From: a virus
Reading direction: 5' to 3' (one strand)
Virus record (IMG/VR): IMGVR_UViG_3300046450_000386
Span: 1 to 28,601 of that record
Length of the DNA: 28,601 nt
Shown here: positions 1-6,809 of the stretch, one piece after another
How positions within the stretch are numbered: the first letter of the stretch is position 1
Layout: every line of letters starts with the position of its first letter
The notes under the pieces: generated by a model
Database searches by the model: none
Seen by the model: the letters and a program-made list of their open reading frames with translations, nothing else
What the model was told of the DNA's origin: nothing
Made by a program: the position numbers and the translations under genes

Positions 1-25
1 CGGCGGTTTCAAAAGCGTGGGTCAT
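1..25 (-). CDS. Partial minus-strand gene, N-terminus only
   Basis: Only the first eight codons are present (MTHAFETA) before the window edge, so no function can be assigned. The start is the ATG at 25-23. It is supported by a Shine-Dalgarno AGGAG on the minus strand seven bases upstream; another ATG six bases earlier (31-29) lies too close to that site to be used. It runs in the same direction as the gene at 103-459 and is probably in the same leftward group, although a hairpin separates them. Confidence 0.5.
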
Positions 26-51
26 AATCATTCTCCTGTTTCTACCAGAAA

Positions 52-80
52 TCCCCCGCCATCCTCAGTGGACCGGGGGA
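52..80 (-). terminator. Hairpin between two leftward genes, possible intrinsic terminator
   Basis: TCCCCCG at 52-58 pairs perfectly with CGGGGGA at 74-80 around a 15-base loop. Read on the minus strand, the stem follows the end of the 103-459 gene and is followed by ATTTCT, a weak U-tract. It lies in the gap before the next leftward gene, so it could end or attenuate transcription there. The poor U-tract lowers confidence. Confidence 0.45.
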
Positions 81-102
81 GCTGGAAGCATCTGGAAGGA
101 GA

Positions 103-459
103 CTAGAAGTTAAAGTCGTGAAATTTGTACGGTGCTTCGGCAATGTTGAAGCGCATACCGTGTTTGTTTTTCCAAGTCTTGGCGGCACAGTATTGGCTGG
201 TGCGGTTCAGGCGGATTTTCTGAACGCCATTCTCAGGATTGGAAGTGTAGATGTAATCCTGAGAATGCTGGTTGGAACAATGAGCGGAGAAGCCGCCAAC
301 GTGGAAATTCAATTCGCCTTGGTTGATGTTTTCGCTGGTATCCATTGCGCGGATCTCGATGCATTTGTCGTTCACGATACGAACGATTTCGTATGGGTGA
401 ACGTCTGAGTAGCCACAATGGTTGGCGAAAAGTTCGGTGGTGGGGGTCAGGTTTGTCAT
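103..459 (-). CDS. Conserved phage hypothetical protein, 118 aa
   Basis: The protein begins MTNLTPTTELFAN. It resembles a family of small phage proteins of unknown function, recognised by eye: a central PYEIVRIVNDKCIEIRAMD strand-rich block, a GGFSAHCSNQ motif, a basic RIRLNR-like segment and an FHDFNF-like C-terminus. No catalytic motif, signal peptide or membrane segment is visible. Its ATG at 459-457 has an AGGA Shine-Dalgarno seven bases upstream on the minus strand. It is transcribed away from the primase-helicase gene, and the 170-base gap between them holds palindromic repeats that could control both. The family match is from memory and the role is unknown, possibly an early accessory function. 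Confidence 0.75.
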   Translation of the reverse strand: MTNLTPTTELFANHCGYSDVHPYEIVRIVNDKCIEIRAMDTSENINQGELNFHVGGFSAHCSNQHSQDYIYTSNPENGVQKIRLNRTSQYCAAKTWKNKHGMRFNIAEAPYKFHDFNF

Positions 460-517
460 GTGATGTTCCTCTATTCAAAATTTTTCAGCTCGTTGCTGAT
501 GACCCTTTATCGCACGG

Positions 518-555
518 TCAGTATCTGATGTCTACTAAAAAGATCAGTATCTGAT
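518..555. promoter_or_regulatory. Paired palindromic operator-like repeats in divergent intergenic region
   Basis: The 12-mer TCAGTATCTGAT occurs at 518-529 and again at 544-555, 26 bases apart, about two and a half helical turns. The second copy sits in a perfect 5-3-5 inverted repeat, ATCAG-TAT-CTGAT (543-555); the first copy is one base short of this symmetry. Such paired palindromes between divergent genes are typical of dimeric repressor binding sites. No convincing -35/-10 pair was found by eye in 460-629, so only the operator character is claimed. The regulator is not in the window. Confidence 0.5.
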
Positions 556-629
556 AACTTTATTTTCTGGACATCTGAAGTCAGTTGTGGCAGGAATGGG
601 AGTTACTATTTTTACAGGAGGTTAAGATT

Positions 630-2831
630 ATGAAAGCTATAGTGAAGGCCGCACTCGCGGTTGCTAAACACTACCCAGTATTTCCCACCACCTCGAAGAA
701 GCTACCGTGCTGGTCGAACCTTGAGTTGGACGTGCCTAAAGGTAAGGGTGGGTTCCACATCGCATCGATGGACCCGGCGCGGGTCCGAGAACTCTTCGAG
801 CACCCCCACGCAGAAACCGTCAGTGTCCCCATGGGTCCGCAGATGTCCGGCCTCGTAGCGATTGACGTCGATCTATATAAGGGTGGTGCCGTCGTCGATT
901 GGCACACGGCCAACCTACACTGGCTGGAGAAGACCCTGTGCCACAGGACGCAGCGCGGCGGCCTGCACTACATATTCAAGTGCCCCGACAATGTGAAGTT
1001 CCCGGCCACGATGGCCGAGGGCGTCGACATCAAGGCGCACGGCGGCTATGTGGTTTTCCCCCCGTCAGGCGGGTACACCGTCCAGAGTAAGAAGAGCATC
1101 AAACCCTTTCCGATCCCCCAGCTCGAAGCGGCCATGAAGGCCAAGGGCGGGACAGGCAACGTCGTCAGCATGGGCACGTTTAATCAGGCCACAGACGAGG
1201 AGCTGATCGAGCACATCCAGAACGCGACCGAGCTGTACCCGGCGCTCCGATCGCTGGCCTATCGGATGCCCGGCAGGCGGCAAGACGACGGCTCGTACCT
1301 CGATGAGCAGCAGATGACCAACATCCTTGAAAACGTCATGGACTGTTCGCTGGCTGCAGATGCCTCGCATCCTCGGCATGAGGACTGGCTCGACCGGCGT
1401 GGGAAAATCTCTGAGCTGGTCGTCAGCGGCATCGATAAGGACAAGGTCGGTGTCGGTCTCACGGCCACTGAGCTATCGGCCATGCAGCAGGGCGAGAGCT
1501 TCATCAAAGCACAGGAGATGATAGCCGCCTCGTCCCGCCCCATCGGTCCCCAGCAGGAAGTAAGCCTCATACAGATCGAGGCACTTGTTGGGGAGATGGG
1601 GGGTCCAACGAAGCCAGTCCGCAAAGAGGACAGCGATCCGACAGATACCGTCGATACAAACAACGTCGTAAGGCTGAACGCAAAAGAATTAAGAAGCGTA
1701 ACGCTGCCCCCGATTGAGTATTTGATCCCCCGCATGATGAGCAGGGGCGGCACCTGTTCGCTGGCAGGCATGAGCAATGTAGGCAAGACCAGATGGATGG
1801 CTGCCTTGATCATGGCACTGGCCGTCGGCGATACCAAACGCATGGGCCTGCCGCAATGCACCGGCAAGACGTCCAGTCTCTACATCGCCAATGAAGAACA
1901 CATCGAAGACATGGCACGCCGCTTCGCTGCCGTGTGTTATCAGCACGACGACAAGGACAGCGCAGATATATTTGTCCGAGGCAAGAAGGCCGGTACATTC
2001 CGGCTCGTCGCCATCAACGAGACAGGCCATCCAGAGGTGGATGCGAAGAACGTGGCGTGGCTGGTGAAGGAGATCAGGGAGAGCGAAGTCAAGGTTCTCG
2101 TCATGGACCCCTACGTCACACTGGCCGAGGGTGGTGATGAAAATTCATCCTCCACGGCATCGATGCTGACGAAGGCGATGCTGCTGATCATCGCCGCGAC
2201 CGACGTCTGTATCGTCTACCCGCACCATACCCCCAAGGGTGACCGTAAGGCCGACCGCGACTGGCCGCGTGGTGACAGCGGAGCGTGGCGTGGATCAGGC
2301 GCTATCTACTCGTCGCTGGACTTCGGCTTTACGCTGGCGAACTACTACCCGCCCAACCCCGACCAGCGGAAGGCGTGGAAGCAACAGTTCCTGTCCGCCA
2401 AGCTGTCACGGTTCGTCGTACTAGACACCGGCAAAATCAGGGAGGGGGAACCCCTCGGCCCTGTTATGTATGAGCTGGTCGGACAGGACATGGACAAGGG
2501 CGAGGGCGATCCTATTGGCGTGTGTAGGCTCACTGATGAGGCTAAGGCTGCCAATGCCCTCCTGAGCGGCAGCATCGACGCCACAGAGGCAGATGAGCTG
2601 TCGTGGGCTATGATTAACACCATGCGCGGGGGTGAGTTCACCAGCATGGCCAAATGCCATGACATGATGAGCGGCCATCACATGTGGCCCAACGTGATCA
2701 AGACACCGGGCAAAGAGAAGCTGCTCCAGATGTTTGGTGAGAAATACTCAGCCAATAACGGCACCGTCCTCGTCACCTGCAGTGGTAAGGGCAAGTGGAA
2801 AATTTTAATCGAGGAGTACGATAATGACTAA
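630..2831 (+). CDS. Prim-pol / RecA-type primase-helicase, 733 aa
   Basis: This is a predicted replicative primase-helicase. The N-terminal ~190 residues look like a bifunctional primase-polymerase (prim-pol) domain: an IDVD acidic pair at residues 78-81 and GGLHYIF with H113 fit the metal and nucleotide-binding residues, followed by GGYVVFPPS. A RecA/RepA-like (AAA_25 type) ATPase follows: Walker A GMSNVGKT at 380-387, Walker B VLVMDP with D493, and a VYPHHTPKG segment like sensor regions of this family. The reading frame is open from 585, but the ATG at 630 is chosen because AGGAGG lies eight bases before it. It would prime and unwind phage DNA. The gene is followed by two tiny coupled ORFs and then by a terminator and repeat field. 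Confidence 0.88.
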   Translation: MKAIVKAALAVAKHYPVFPTTSKKLPCWSNLELDVPKGKGGFHIASMDPARVRELFEHPHAETVSVPMGPQMSGLVAIDVDLYKGGAVVDWHTANLHWLEKTLCHRTQRGGLHYIFKCPDNVKFPATMAEGVDIKAHGGYVVFPPSGGYTVQSKKSIKPFPIPQLEAAMKAKGGTGNVVSMGTFNQATDEELIEHIQNATELYPALRSLAYRMPGRRQDDGSYLDEQQMTNILENVMDCSLAADASHPRHEDWLDRRGKISELVVSGIDKDKVGVGLTATELSAMQQGESFIKAQEMIAASSRPIGPQQEVSLIQIEALVGEMGGPTKPVRKEDSDPTDTVDTNNVVRLNAKELRSVTLPPIEYLIPRMMSRGGTCSLAGMSNVGKTRWMAALIMALAVGDTKRMGLPQCTGKTSSLYIANEEHIEDMARRFAAVCYQHDDKDSADIFVRGKKAGTFRLVAINETGHPEVDAKNVAWLVKEIRESEVKVLVMDPYVTLAEGGDENSSSTASMLTKAMLLIIAATDVCIVYPHHTPKGDRKADRDWPRGDSGAWRGSGAIYSSLDFGFTLANYYPPNPDQRKAWKQQFLSAKLSRFVVLDTGKIREGEPLGPVMYELVGQDMDKGEGDPIGVCRLTDEAKAANALLSGSIDATEADELSWAMINTMRGGEFTSMAKCHDMMSGHHMWPNVIKTPGKEKLLQMFGEKYSANNGTVLVTCSGKGKWKILIEEYDND

Positions 2832-2889
2832 CATTGAGATGGATTGGGGTGTGCAGAGCAACCCCTTCATTAGAGGAGCGGGTGGATGA
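2824..2889 (+). CDS. 21-residue mini-ORF coupled to primase-helicase
   Basis: This 21-codon ORF (beginning MTNIEMDWGVQ) overlaps the last codons of the primase-helicase gene and ends in an ATGA overlap with the next ORF. It has a strong Shine-Dalgarno, GAGGAG, seven bases before its ATG. The tight spacing and good ribosome site suggest it is translated, either as a micro-protein or as a coupling leader. No homologue is recognised and length prevents any domain call. Confidence 0.45.
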   Translation: MTNIEMDWGVQSNPFIRGAGG

Positions 2890-3137
2890 AGAGACCGACT
2901 GAAATCTGGACGCGATATGACGACGGATCGATGGATCATTGTCATTTCGATAAACCTCGAAACCGTATACTGATAACGGCAGGTCGCTGCGAGCGTTTCT
3001 GCCGTTTTTGCTCTAATTACCTGCGTCTACCCCAAAAATGGGTAGATAATTGGAGGTCGAAAATATCTACCCTCTGTAAGTCCCTGTCACTGGGCGTCTA
3101 CCGTCTACCTCCGTCTACCCGTGGTAGACTGGGGTAG
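2886..3137 (+). CDS. Possible small Cys-rich protein, 83 aa, overlapping terminator and repeats
   Basis: The ORF begins MKRPTEIWTRYDDG with AGAGGAG seven bases upstream and an ATGA overlap with the preceding mini-ORF, so initiation is plausible. Residues 35-42 contain three close cysteines (C35, C39, C42), which could bind a metal. However, the intrinsic terminator at 2975-3009 lies inside it, and the last 40 codons run through the TCTACC repeat field, so the distal sequence is probably shaped by DNA function rather than protein function. It may be a real short protein with a C-terminus made of regulatory DNA, or a decaying ORF. No family recognised. Confidence 0.35.
   Translation: MKRPTEIWTRYDDGSMDHCHFDKPRNRILITAGRCERFCRFCSNYLRLPQKWVDNWRSKISTLCKSLSLGVYRLPPSTRGRLG
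2975..3009 (+). terminator. Intrinsic terminator after the primase-helicase unit
   Basis: AACGGCAG (2975-2982) pairs with CTGCCGTT (2999-3006). An inner CGCT/AGCG stem (2985-2988 with 2992-2995) closes a GCG loop, and TTTTT at 3005-3009 overlaps the stem's end and follows it. The stem plus U-run is a classic rho-independent terminator. It would end early transcription just before the repeat field. Confidence 0.7.
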
Positions 3138-3222
3138 ACGAGCCGTAAGGTATTGATATAACAAGGTAATCGTTTACCTACCGATCTACCCCCCCTAAGG
3201 GGGTAACCGCTTAAGCGGTAGA
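3026..3222. repeat. TCTACC/GGTAGA bidirectional repeat field with hairpins, candidate origin or operator cluster
   Basis: TCTACC occurs at 3026, 3066, 3097, 3104, 3114 and 3185; its complement GGTAGA occurs at 3041, 3123, 3133 and 3217. That is ten copies in 197 bases. Several form hairpins: TCTACCC/GGGTAGA (3026-3046) and GTCTACC-cgt-GGTAGAC (3113-3129). Adjacent structures are GGTAA/TTACC (3165-3178), TACCCCC/GGGGGTA (3187-3205) and the perfect 14-base palindrome ACCGCTTAAGCGGT (3206-3219). An A+T-rich patch lies at about 3145-3172. Iteron-like sites beside a primase-helicase and an A+T-rich patch suggest a replication origin; a multi-site operator over the promoter at 3154-3162 is the main alternative. 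Confidence 0.65.
3154..3162 (+). promoter_or_regulatory. Extended -10 promoter element inside repeat field
   Basis: TGATATAAC matches an extended -10 (TGn plus TATAAC, 5 of 6 to TATAAT). Upstream, TAGACG at 3135-3140 gives a weak -35 match at 16 bases spacing and is part of a GGTAGAC repeat copy. Transcription would start near 3169 and run into the gene at 3248. Overlap with repeat copies would allow a repeat-binding protein to block it. Confidence 0.4.
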
Positions 3223-3247
3223 CCCATTGGGGAAGGAGCAAATTAAA

Positions 3248-3490
3248 ATGAGTGAAGGACGGAAACTGAGCTACATAATCTGGCGCATCGTTAACGCACG
3301 CGACGACATATTCCATGCGTGGTCTGAGGGACATTTCGAGGACGCGGAGGATTGCATCGGATCGTTCGTCGATGATAGTAGTGAGGCATACGATGCGTGG
3401 ATCGCGAACGAGCGGGAGCAGACTGATGAGCGAGCGTTCAACTCATTTCTAAAACATTGGGAGATAACAGATGATGCTACTCGGAATTGA
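3248..3490 (+). CDS. Small acidic hypothetical protein, 80 aa
   Basis: The protein begins MSEGRKLSYIIWRIV and is rich in Asp/Glu with aromatic residues in an apparently helical pattern (for example FHAWSEGHFEDAED). No known domain is recognised. A TTG-started version from 3227 is possible, but the ATG at 3248 has AGGAG nine bases upstream and is preferred. It is the first gene downstream of the repeat field and overlaps the RuvC-like gene by 20 bases, so the two are probably co-translated. A role in DNA metabolism or packaging is only implied by position. Confidence 0.7.
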   Translation: MSEGRKLSYIIWRIVNARDDIFHAWSEGHFEDAEDCIGSFVDDSSEAYDAWIANEREQTDERAFNSFLKHWEITDDATRN

Positions 3491-3944
3491 CCCCGGCATA
3501 TCTGGCGGCCTCGCCATCGTCTCGACGCACAAGGGACTGCCTGTCGTTGTTGATGGTATGAGGATGCCAGCGTTCAAGCAGGGCAAGCACAACCTCGTCG
3601 ACGCACGCGCCATACACATATGGCTCACTGGTCGGAACATCGATCAGGTCGTGATTGAAAAAGTAACCTCATATGGCATGGGCTTGGCTACCGCGTTTGC
3701 ATTTGGTGATAGCACGGGATCAGCGCGTTCTATTGCCCAGCTCCACTGTGATCGTATGGAGTTCGTGACGCCTGCCGTGTGGAAGAAAACATTTCAGCTC
3801 TCGAAAGATAAGCAGGCCGGCCTCGATCTGTGCCACAATAAATTTGGTAAGAGCTTTAAGTGGCAGTTCAAGGCTGATGATGGTATCGCAGAGGCCGCGC
3901 TGCTCACACTATGGTTTCTCGACAAAAAGCTAAATTCGTGCTAG
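3471..3944 (+). CDS. RuvC-like Holliday-junction resolvase, 157 aa
   Basis: A compact RNase H-fold nuclease of the phage RuvC type. The first strand carries LGIDPG with D7, the second acidic site is VVIEKV with E63, and the C-terminal helix has KADDGIAEAAL with D136/D137, the order and spacing expected for the metal-binding acids. Length fits the family (about 150-190 aa). It would cut branched replication intermediates so that terminase can package linear DNA. It sits directly before the terminase genes, a common phage position. The ATG at 3471 is followed by a second ATG at 3474; a GGGAG-type site lies just upstream, so either could be used. Confidence 0.85.
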   Translation: MMLLGIDPGISGGLAIVSTHKGLPVVVDGMRMPAFKQGKHNLVDARAIHIWLTGRNIDQVVIEKVTSYGMGLATAFAFGDSTGSARSIAQLHCDRMEFVTPAVWKKTFQLSKDKQAGLDLCHNKFGKSFKWQFKADDGIAEAALLTLWFLDKKLNSC

Positions 3945-3954
3945 GCACCTGATC

Positions 3955-4704
3955 ATGGCAAAACATCATTATGTGTACGCACTGACTGACCCGACCAAGT
4001 TTGGCAAGCCGTTCTACGTCGGCAAGGGATCAGGCGACCGAAAGGTTCAGCACTTCAGATCAGTCTCGAAGGAGATGGCGGGCGCTGAGACCAGTGCGAA
4101 ATTCAAAATCATTAAAGCGATACGCAACGCAGGTCTGCAGCCCGGTGCCATCGTCCTGTCACATCACGACATAGAGGATGAGGCCTATGCGGAGGAGCGC
4201 AGGGTCATCGCTGAGATTGGCATCGATAACCTCGTCAACAAATCAGTTGGTGGTGAGGGTGTGAAGTCGAAGAAGAAATCAACAGCCAAGGTGAACGCGA
4301 CCGAGAAGCAGGAGCATTTCTGTCAGCTCATGGTCGCAGGCACAAACGGATCAGCGTCTGATTGCTATCGTCTGGCGTATCCCGGCGGCAAGGCCTCGAA
4401 GAAATCTGTAAATGAGATGGCTGCCGAGTTGATGCGAAACCCCAAGATAACCTCAAGGATGGCAGAGCTGAGAGCACCAGTGGTGGCAGCAACGCAGTAT
4501 GATCTGGCGTGGTGCCTCAAAGCACAGAAGAGTGCAATGGACTTGGCAGAGGAGACTGGCAACGCTGGTGCGATGAGCGGGGCAGCGCGTGAGGTCGGTA
4601 AGCTGGGCGGCATCTATCCGAGCGAGAAGCAGGAGCTAACGGTTAAGGGTGACCTCGTCACCAGACTGCAACAAGGGAGAGCGCGACTAGCGCAGGAGGA
4701 TTGA
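3955..4704 (+). CDS. terS: GIY-YIG nuclease fused to terminase small subunit, 249 aa
   Basis: Residues 1-105 look like a LEM-3-type GIY-YIG nuclease: YVYALTDP (Y6, Y8) for the GIY strand, PFYVGKGSGDR (20-29) for the YIG strand with R29, H33, a conserved Glu in AYAEERRVI (80/81), and the closing LVNKSVGGEG. A Lys-rich linker (104-113) leads to residues 115-249, which look like a Terminase_2-type small subunit: TEKQEHFCQLM, a DCYRLAYPG helix-turn-helix-like block, NPKITSRMAELR and a GKLGGIYP segment before the C-terminal tail. TerS would recognise phage DNA for TerL. The fusion is unusual; the nuclease might nick near pac/cos, act as a homing-derived module or attack competing DNA. The ribosome site is weak; the start is taken because it is the first ATG and gives an intact YVY strand. 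Confidence 0.8.
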   Translation: MAKHHYVYALTDPTKFGKPFYVGKGSGDRKVQHFRSVSKEMAGAETSAKFKIIKAIRNAGLQPGAIVLSHHDIEDEAYAEERRVIAEIGIDNLVNKSVGGEGVKSKKKSTAKVNATEKQEHFCQLMVAGTNGSASDCYRLAYPGGKASKKSVNEMAAELMRNPKITSRMAELRAPVVAATQYDLAWCLKAQKSAMDLAEETGNAGAMSGAAREVGKLGGIYPSEKQELTVKGDLVTRLQQGRARLAQED

Positions 4705-4705
4705 G

Positions 4706-4909
4706 ATGAGCCATGAGGATGTAGGCAGGCTGGCGAGTAGGCCAGATAATCAAGACAAGGCTGTGATGACAGCGACTGAGGTGACGGCACGACAGCAAGA
4801 CTGGGAGCGTCGTTGCGCGGACGCAGCTAGGCTTACAGGGGAGCATGTCGTGGTCGATCAGATCAAAGGCATGGTTGAGGCAATCGAGAGAGAGGAGAGG
4901 AAGCGATGA
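4706..4909 (+). CDS. Small helical hypothetical protein, 67 aa
   Basis: Begins MSHEDVGRLASRPDN and is highly charged and predicted helical (QQDWERRCADAARL, then IKGMVEAIEREERKR). AGGAGG lies six bases before the ATG inside the end of the terminase small-subunit gene, so translation is well supported. It overlaps the next gene by ATGA. No family recognised. Its position between TerS and TerL suggests a packaging or assembly accessory role, but this is inference. Confidence 0.65.
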   Translation: MSHEDVGRLASRPDNQDKAVMTATEVTARQQDWERRCADAARLTGEHVVVDQIKGMVEAIEREERKR

Positions 4910-5049
4910 AGCGTTTTGGTACGCCTGTCCCTAAACTCAGTATGAAGGAGCGCGTCGTTCCAGAGGCAGAGCGTTGGGTCATCAGCGACGAGACGCTGAA
5001 GGAGTGTAAAGAGATTGAAGACAACATACGACGAGGAGGTCGGTTATGA
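4906..5049 (+). CDS. Small hypothetical protein, 47 aa
   Basis: A 47-codon ORF beginning MKRFGTPVPKLSMKERV, with a purine-rich GAGAGG Shine-Dalgarno five bases before its ATG and ATGA overlaps with both neighbours (4906-4909 and 5046-5049). The regular overlaps on both sides argue that it is a true gene. It is mixed-charge, with no membrane segment or recognised motif. Confidence 0.6.
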   Translation: MKRFGTPVPKLSMKERVVPEAERWVISDETLKECKEIEDNIRRGGRL

Positions 5050-5258
5050 AGACAGAACAAAGTAGCGGCGTGGCACCGGGTGGTGCGCACGTCCAGAGCA
5101 ATCACAAGTGGGGTGAGCCACTGCCCGGCAGCGGATCGATGAAGGTCTGCCAATCATGTGGTGAGAAGAAGACATCATACACTGATCGAGCCGAGTGCCC
5201 CGGTCGGCCATCCACCGGCATCTCGGAGACGATCCATGACTACAACCCCATCACCTGA
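5046..5258 (+). CDS. Small zinc-ribbon-like protein, 70 aa
   Basis: Begins MKTEQSSGVAPGG, with AGGAGG six bases before the ATG. A CQSCGEKK knuckle followed by a later Cys (AECPG) suggests a small metal-binding fold, although only three cysteines are seen and a His would have to complete a site. The C-terminus overlaps the start of the large terminase gene by 23 bases in another frame. Role unknown; location suggests co-expression with terminase. Confidence 0.6.
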   Translation: MKTEQSSGVAPGGAHVQSNHKWGEPLPGSGSMKVCQSCGEKKTSYTDRAECPGRPSTGISETIHDYNPIT

Positions 5259-6735
5259 GTACGACGAAGAGGAAGACCTGATTGATGAGATGGCAAGTTG
5301 CTATGCTGATCCTCTGCGTCATGTGCTTATTTCTTATCCGTGGGGTCACGGTCAACTGAAGGGACGCGACGGTCCTGATCAGTGGCAGCGCGAGTTCCTG
5401 ACCGAGCTGGGCGAAGAGGTGAAGAAGCGGAAGTTCAATGGCGTCGACGCCGTGGCTCCGATCCAATTCTCTACAGCGTCAGGCCACGGCATCGGCAAGT
5501 CATGTCTCAGCTCATGGATCATACGATGGATCGCCGATACCAGACCACATAGCGTCGGCACGGTAACGAGTAACACTGCGACGCAGCTCCGAAGCAAGCT
5601 CTTCGCGGAGCTGGCAAAATGGCACAACATGGGTTTGACCAAACACTGGTATCAGCTCAACGCAGGCAGTGGCGGCTCATTGAACATGTACCACGTTGAT
5701 CATCCGAAGACGTGGCGCGTCGATGGCCAGACATGCCAAGAGCACAACAGTGAAGCGTTCGCTGGGCAGCATAGGGCAGAGAGCACATCATACTTTCTCT
5801 TCGATGAGGCCAGTGCGGTGCCTAGTAATATATTCCTAGTCCGTGCGGGTGGCCTTACAGACGGGGAGCCAATGACCTTCGACTTCGGTAACCCGACGCG
5901 AAACACTGGGATGTTCCACGCCAACATGGTTGGCAAGTACCGCAACCGTTACAACAAGCGGTTCATCGATAGCCGCACTGTTGAGATCACTAACAAAGAA
6001 TACCTGCAGACCATGATCGATGACTTCGGTATCGACAGCGATATGGTGAAGGTGCGTGTCCTCGGTCAGTTCCCATCAGCATCGACGCATCAGTTCATCT
6101 CGACCGACGACGTCGACGAGGCCATGCACCGTGAGCTGATACCAGCCGAGTACAACTTCGCGCCGACCATCATCGGTGTCGACCCAGCGTGGACAGGTGA
6201 CGATGACTTCGTGATCATGCTCAGGCAGGGCAACAACTCGAAGCTGCTCGGCTTCTACTCACGCAACGACAACGATGTGCAGATGGCTGGCCTGATCGCT
6301 CAGTTCGAGGACGACTACAAGGCTGATGCCGTGTTCATCGATGGTGGCTTCGGCACAGGCATCGTGAGCATCGGTCATACGATGGGCCGCCTCGACTGGC
6401 AGATCGTGTGGTTCAGTGAGAAGAGCATGGATCAAGGGTGCGCCAATAAGCGTGCCGAGATGTGGGAGCAGGTGAGGCTATGGCTAAAGCAAGGCGGGGC
6501 ACTCGAACAAGACGATATCATGCACGCGGACCTGACAGGCGTAGAGTTAGTGCCACGACTGGACGGCAAGAAACTACTGGAGAGCAAGGAGCACATGAAG
6601 GATCGGGGGCTGGCATCACCCAACCGGGCCGACGCTCTGGCACTGACGTTCGCCTTCCCAGTGATGTCCAAGAAGGTGGCGTACAACCCGAAGGTGGTCG
6701 AACAAACAGTCAGTGACTATGATCCAATGGCCTGA
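5236..6735 (+). CDS. terL: Terminase large subunit, 499 aa
   Basis: The DNA-packaging motor and nuclease. The ATPase half has a Walker A-like SGHGIGKS at residues 82-89 and Walker B YFLFDEA with D190/E191. The nuclease half is RNase H-like with D316 in IIGVDPAW, D369 in VFIDGG and D466 in NRADALAL, giving the expected three acids. The frame is open upstream to 5158 with a GTG, but ATG 5236 has GGAG seven bases upstream and yields a normal TerL N-terminus. It follows TerS and three short genes; its TGA overlaps a possible ATG (6735) of the downstream reading frame. Confidence 0.93.
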   Translation: MTTTPSPEYDEEEDLIDEMASCYADPLRHVLISYPWGHGQLKGRDGPDQWQREFLTELGEEVKKRKFNGVDAVAPIQFSTASGHGIGKSCLSSWIIRWIADTRPHSVGTVTSNTATQLRSKLFAELAKWHNMGLTKHWYQLNAGSGGSLNMYHVDHPKTWRVDGQTCQEHNSEAFAGQHRAESTSYFLFDEASAVPSNIFLVRAGGLTDGEPMTFDFGNPTRNTGMFHANMVGKYRNRYNKRFIDSRTVEITNKEYLQTMIDDFGIDSDMVKVRVLGQFPSASTHQFISTDDVDEAMHRELIPAEYNFAPTIIGVDPAWTGDDDFVIMLRQGNNSKLLGFYSRNDNDVQMAGLIAQFEDDYKADAVFIDGGFGTGIVSIGHTMGRLDWQIVWFSEKSMDQGCANKRAEMWEQVRLWLKQGGALEQDDIMHADLTGVELVPRLDGKKLLESKEHMKDRGLASPNRADALALTFAFPVMSKKVAYNPKVVEQTVSDYDPMA

Positions 6736-6750
6736 TGTGGTATAAGAAAT

Positions 6751-6782
6751 GGCGGGGAGATGTTGAAGCATCTCGACCCGCC
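6751..6782 (+). terminator. Very stable hairpin between terL and the HNH gene
   Basis: GGCGGG (6751-6756) pairs with CCCGCC (6777-6782), and GAGATG (6757-6762) with CATCTC (6769-6774); the two stems are separated by a 2-base bulge and closed by loop TTGAAG. There is no U-run after it (AATCAC), so it is not a standard intrinsic terminator. It may slow polymerase, stabilise the terL 3' end or limit expression of the endonuclease. The structure is seen; the function is inferred. Confidence 0.5.
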
Positions 6783-6809
6783 AATCACAACATCGAAAGG
6801 ACCGATGCC

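Noticed and set aside
460-629. Classical sigma-70 promoter for the primase-helicase
   Set aside because: Candidates such as TTGTGG with TACTAT have wrong spacing or weak matches; not reported beyond the operator-like repeats.
1259-1867. Minus-strand ORF of 202 codons
   Set aside because: Opposite the primase-helicase, whose motifs are intact; no independent support.
3026-3222. CRISPR array
   Set aside because: Repeats are only six to eight bases, occur in both orientations and have irregular spacing; no spacer-like units of constant length.
5158-5235. Upstream GTG start for the large terminase
   Set aside because: The 26-residue extension is Arg/His/Pro-rich shadow of the preceding gene and has no ribosome site; ATG 5236 has one.
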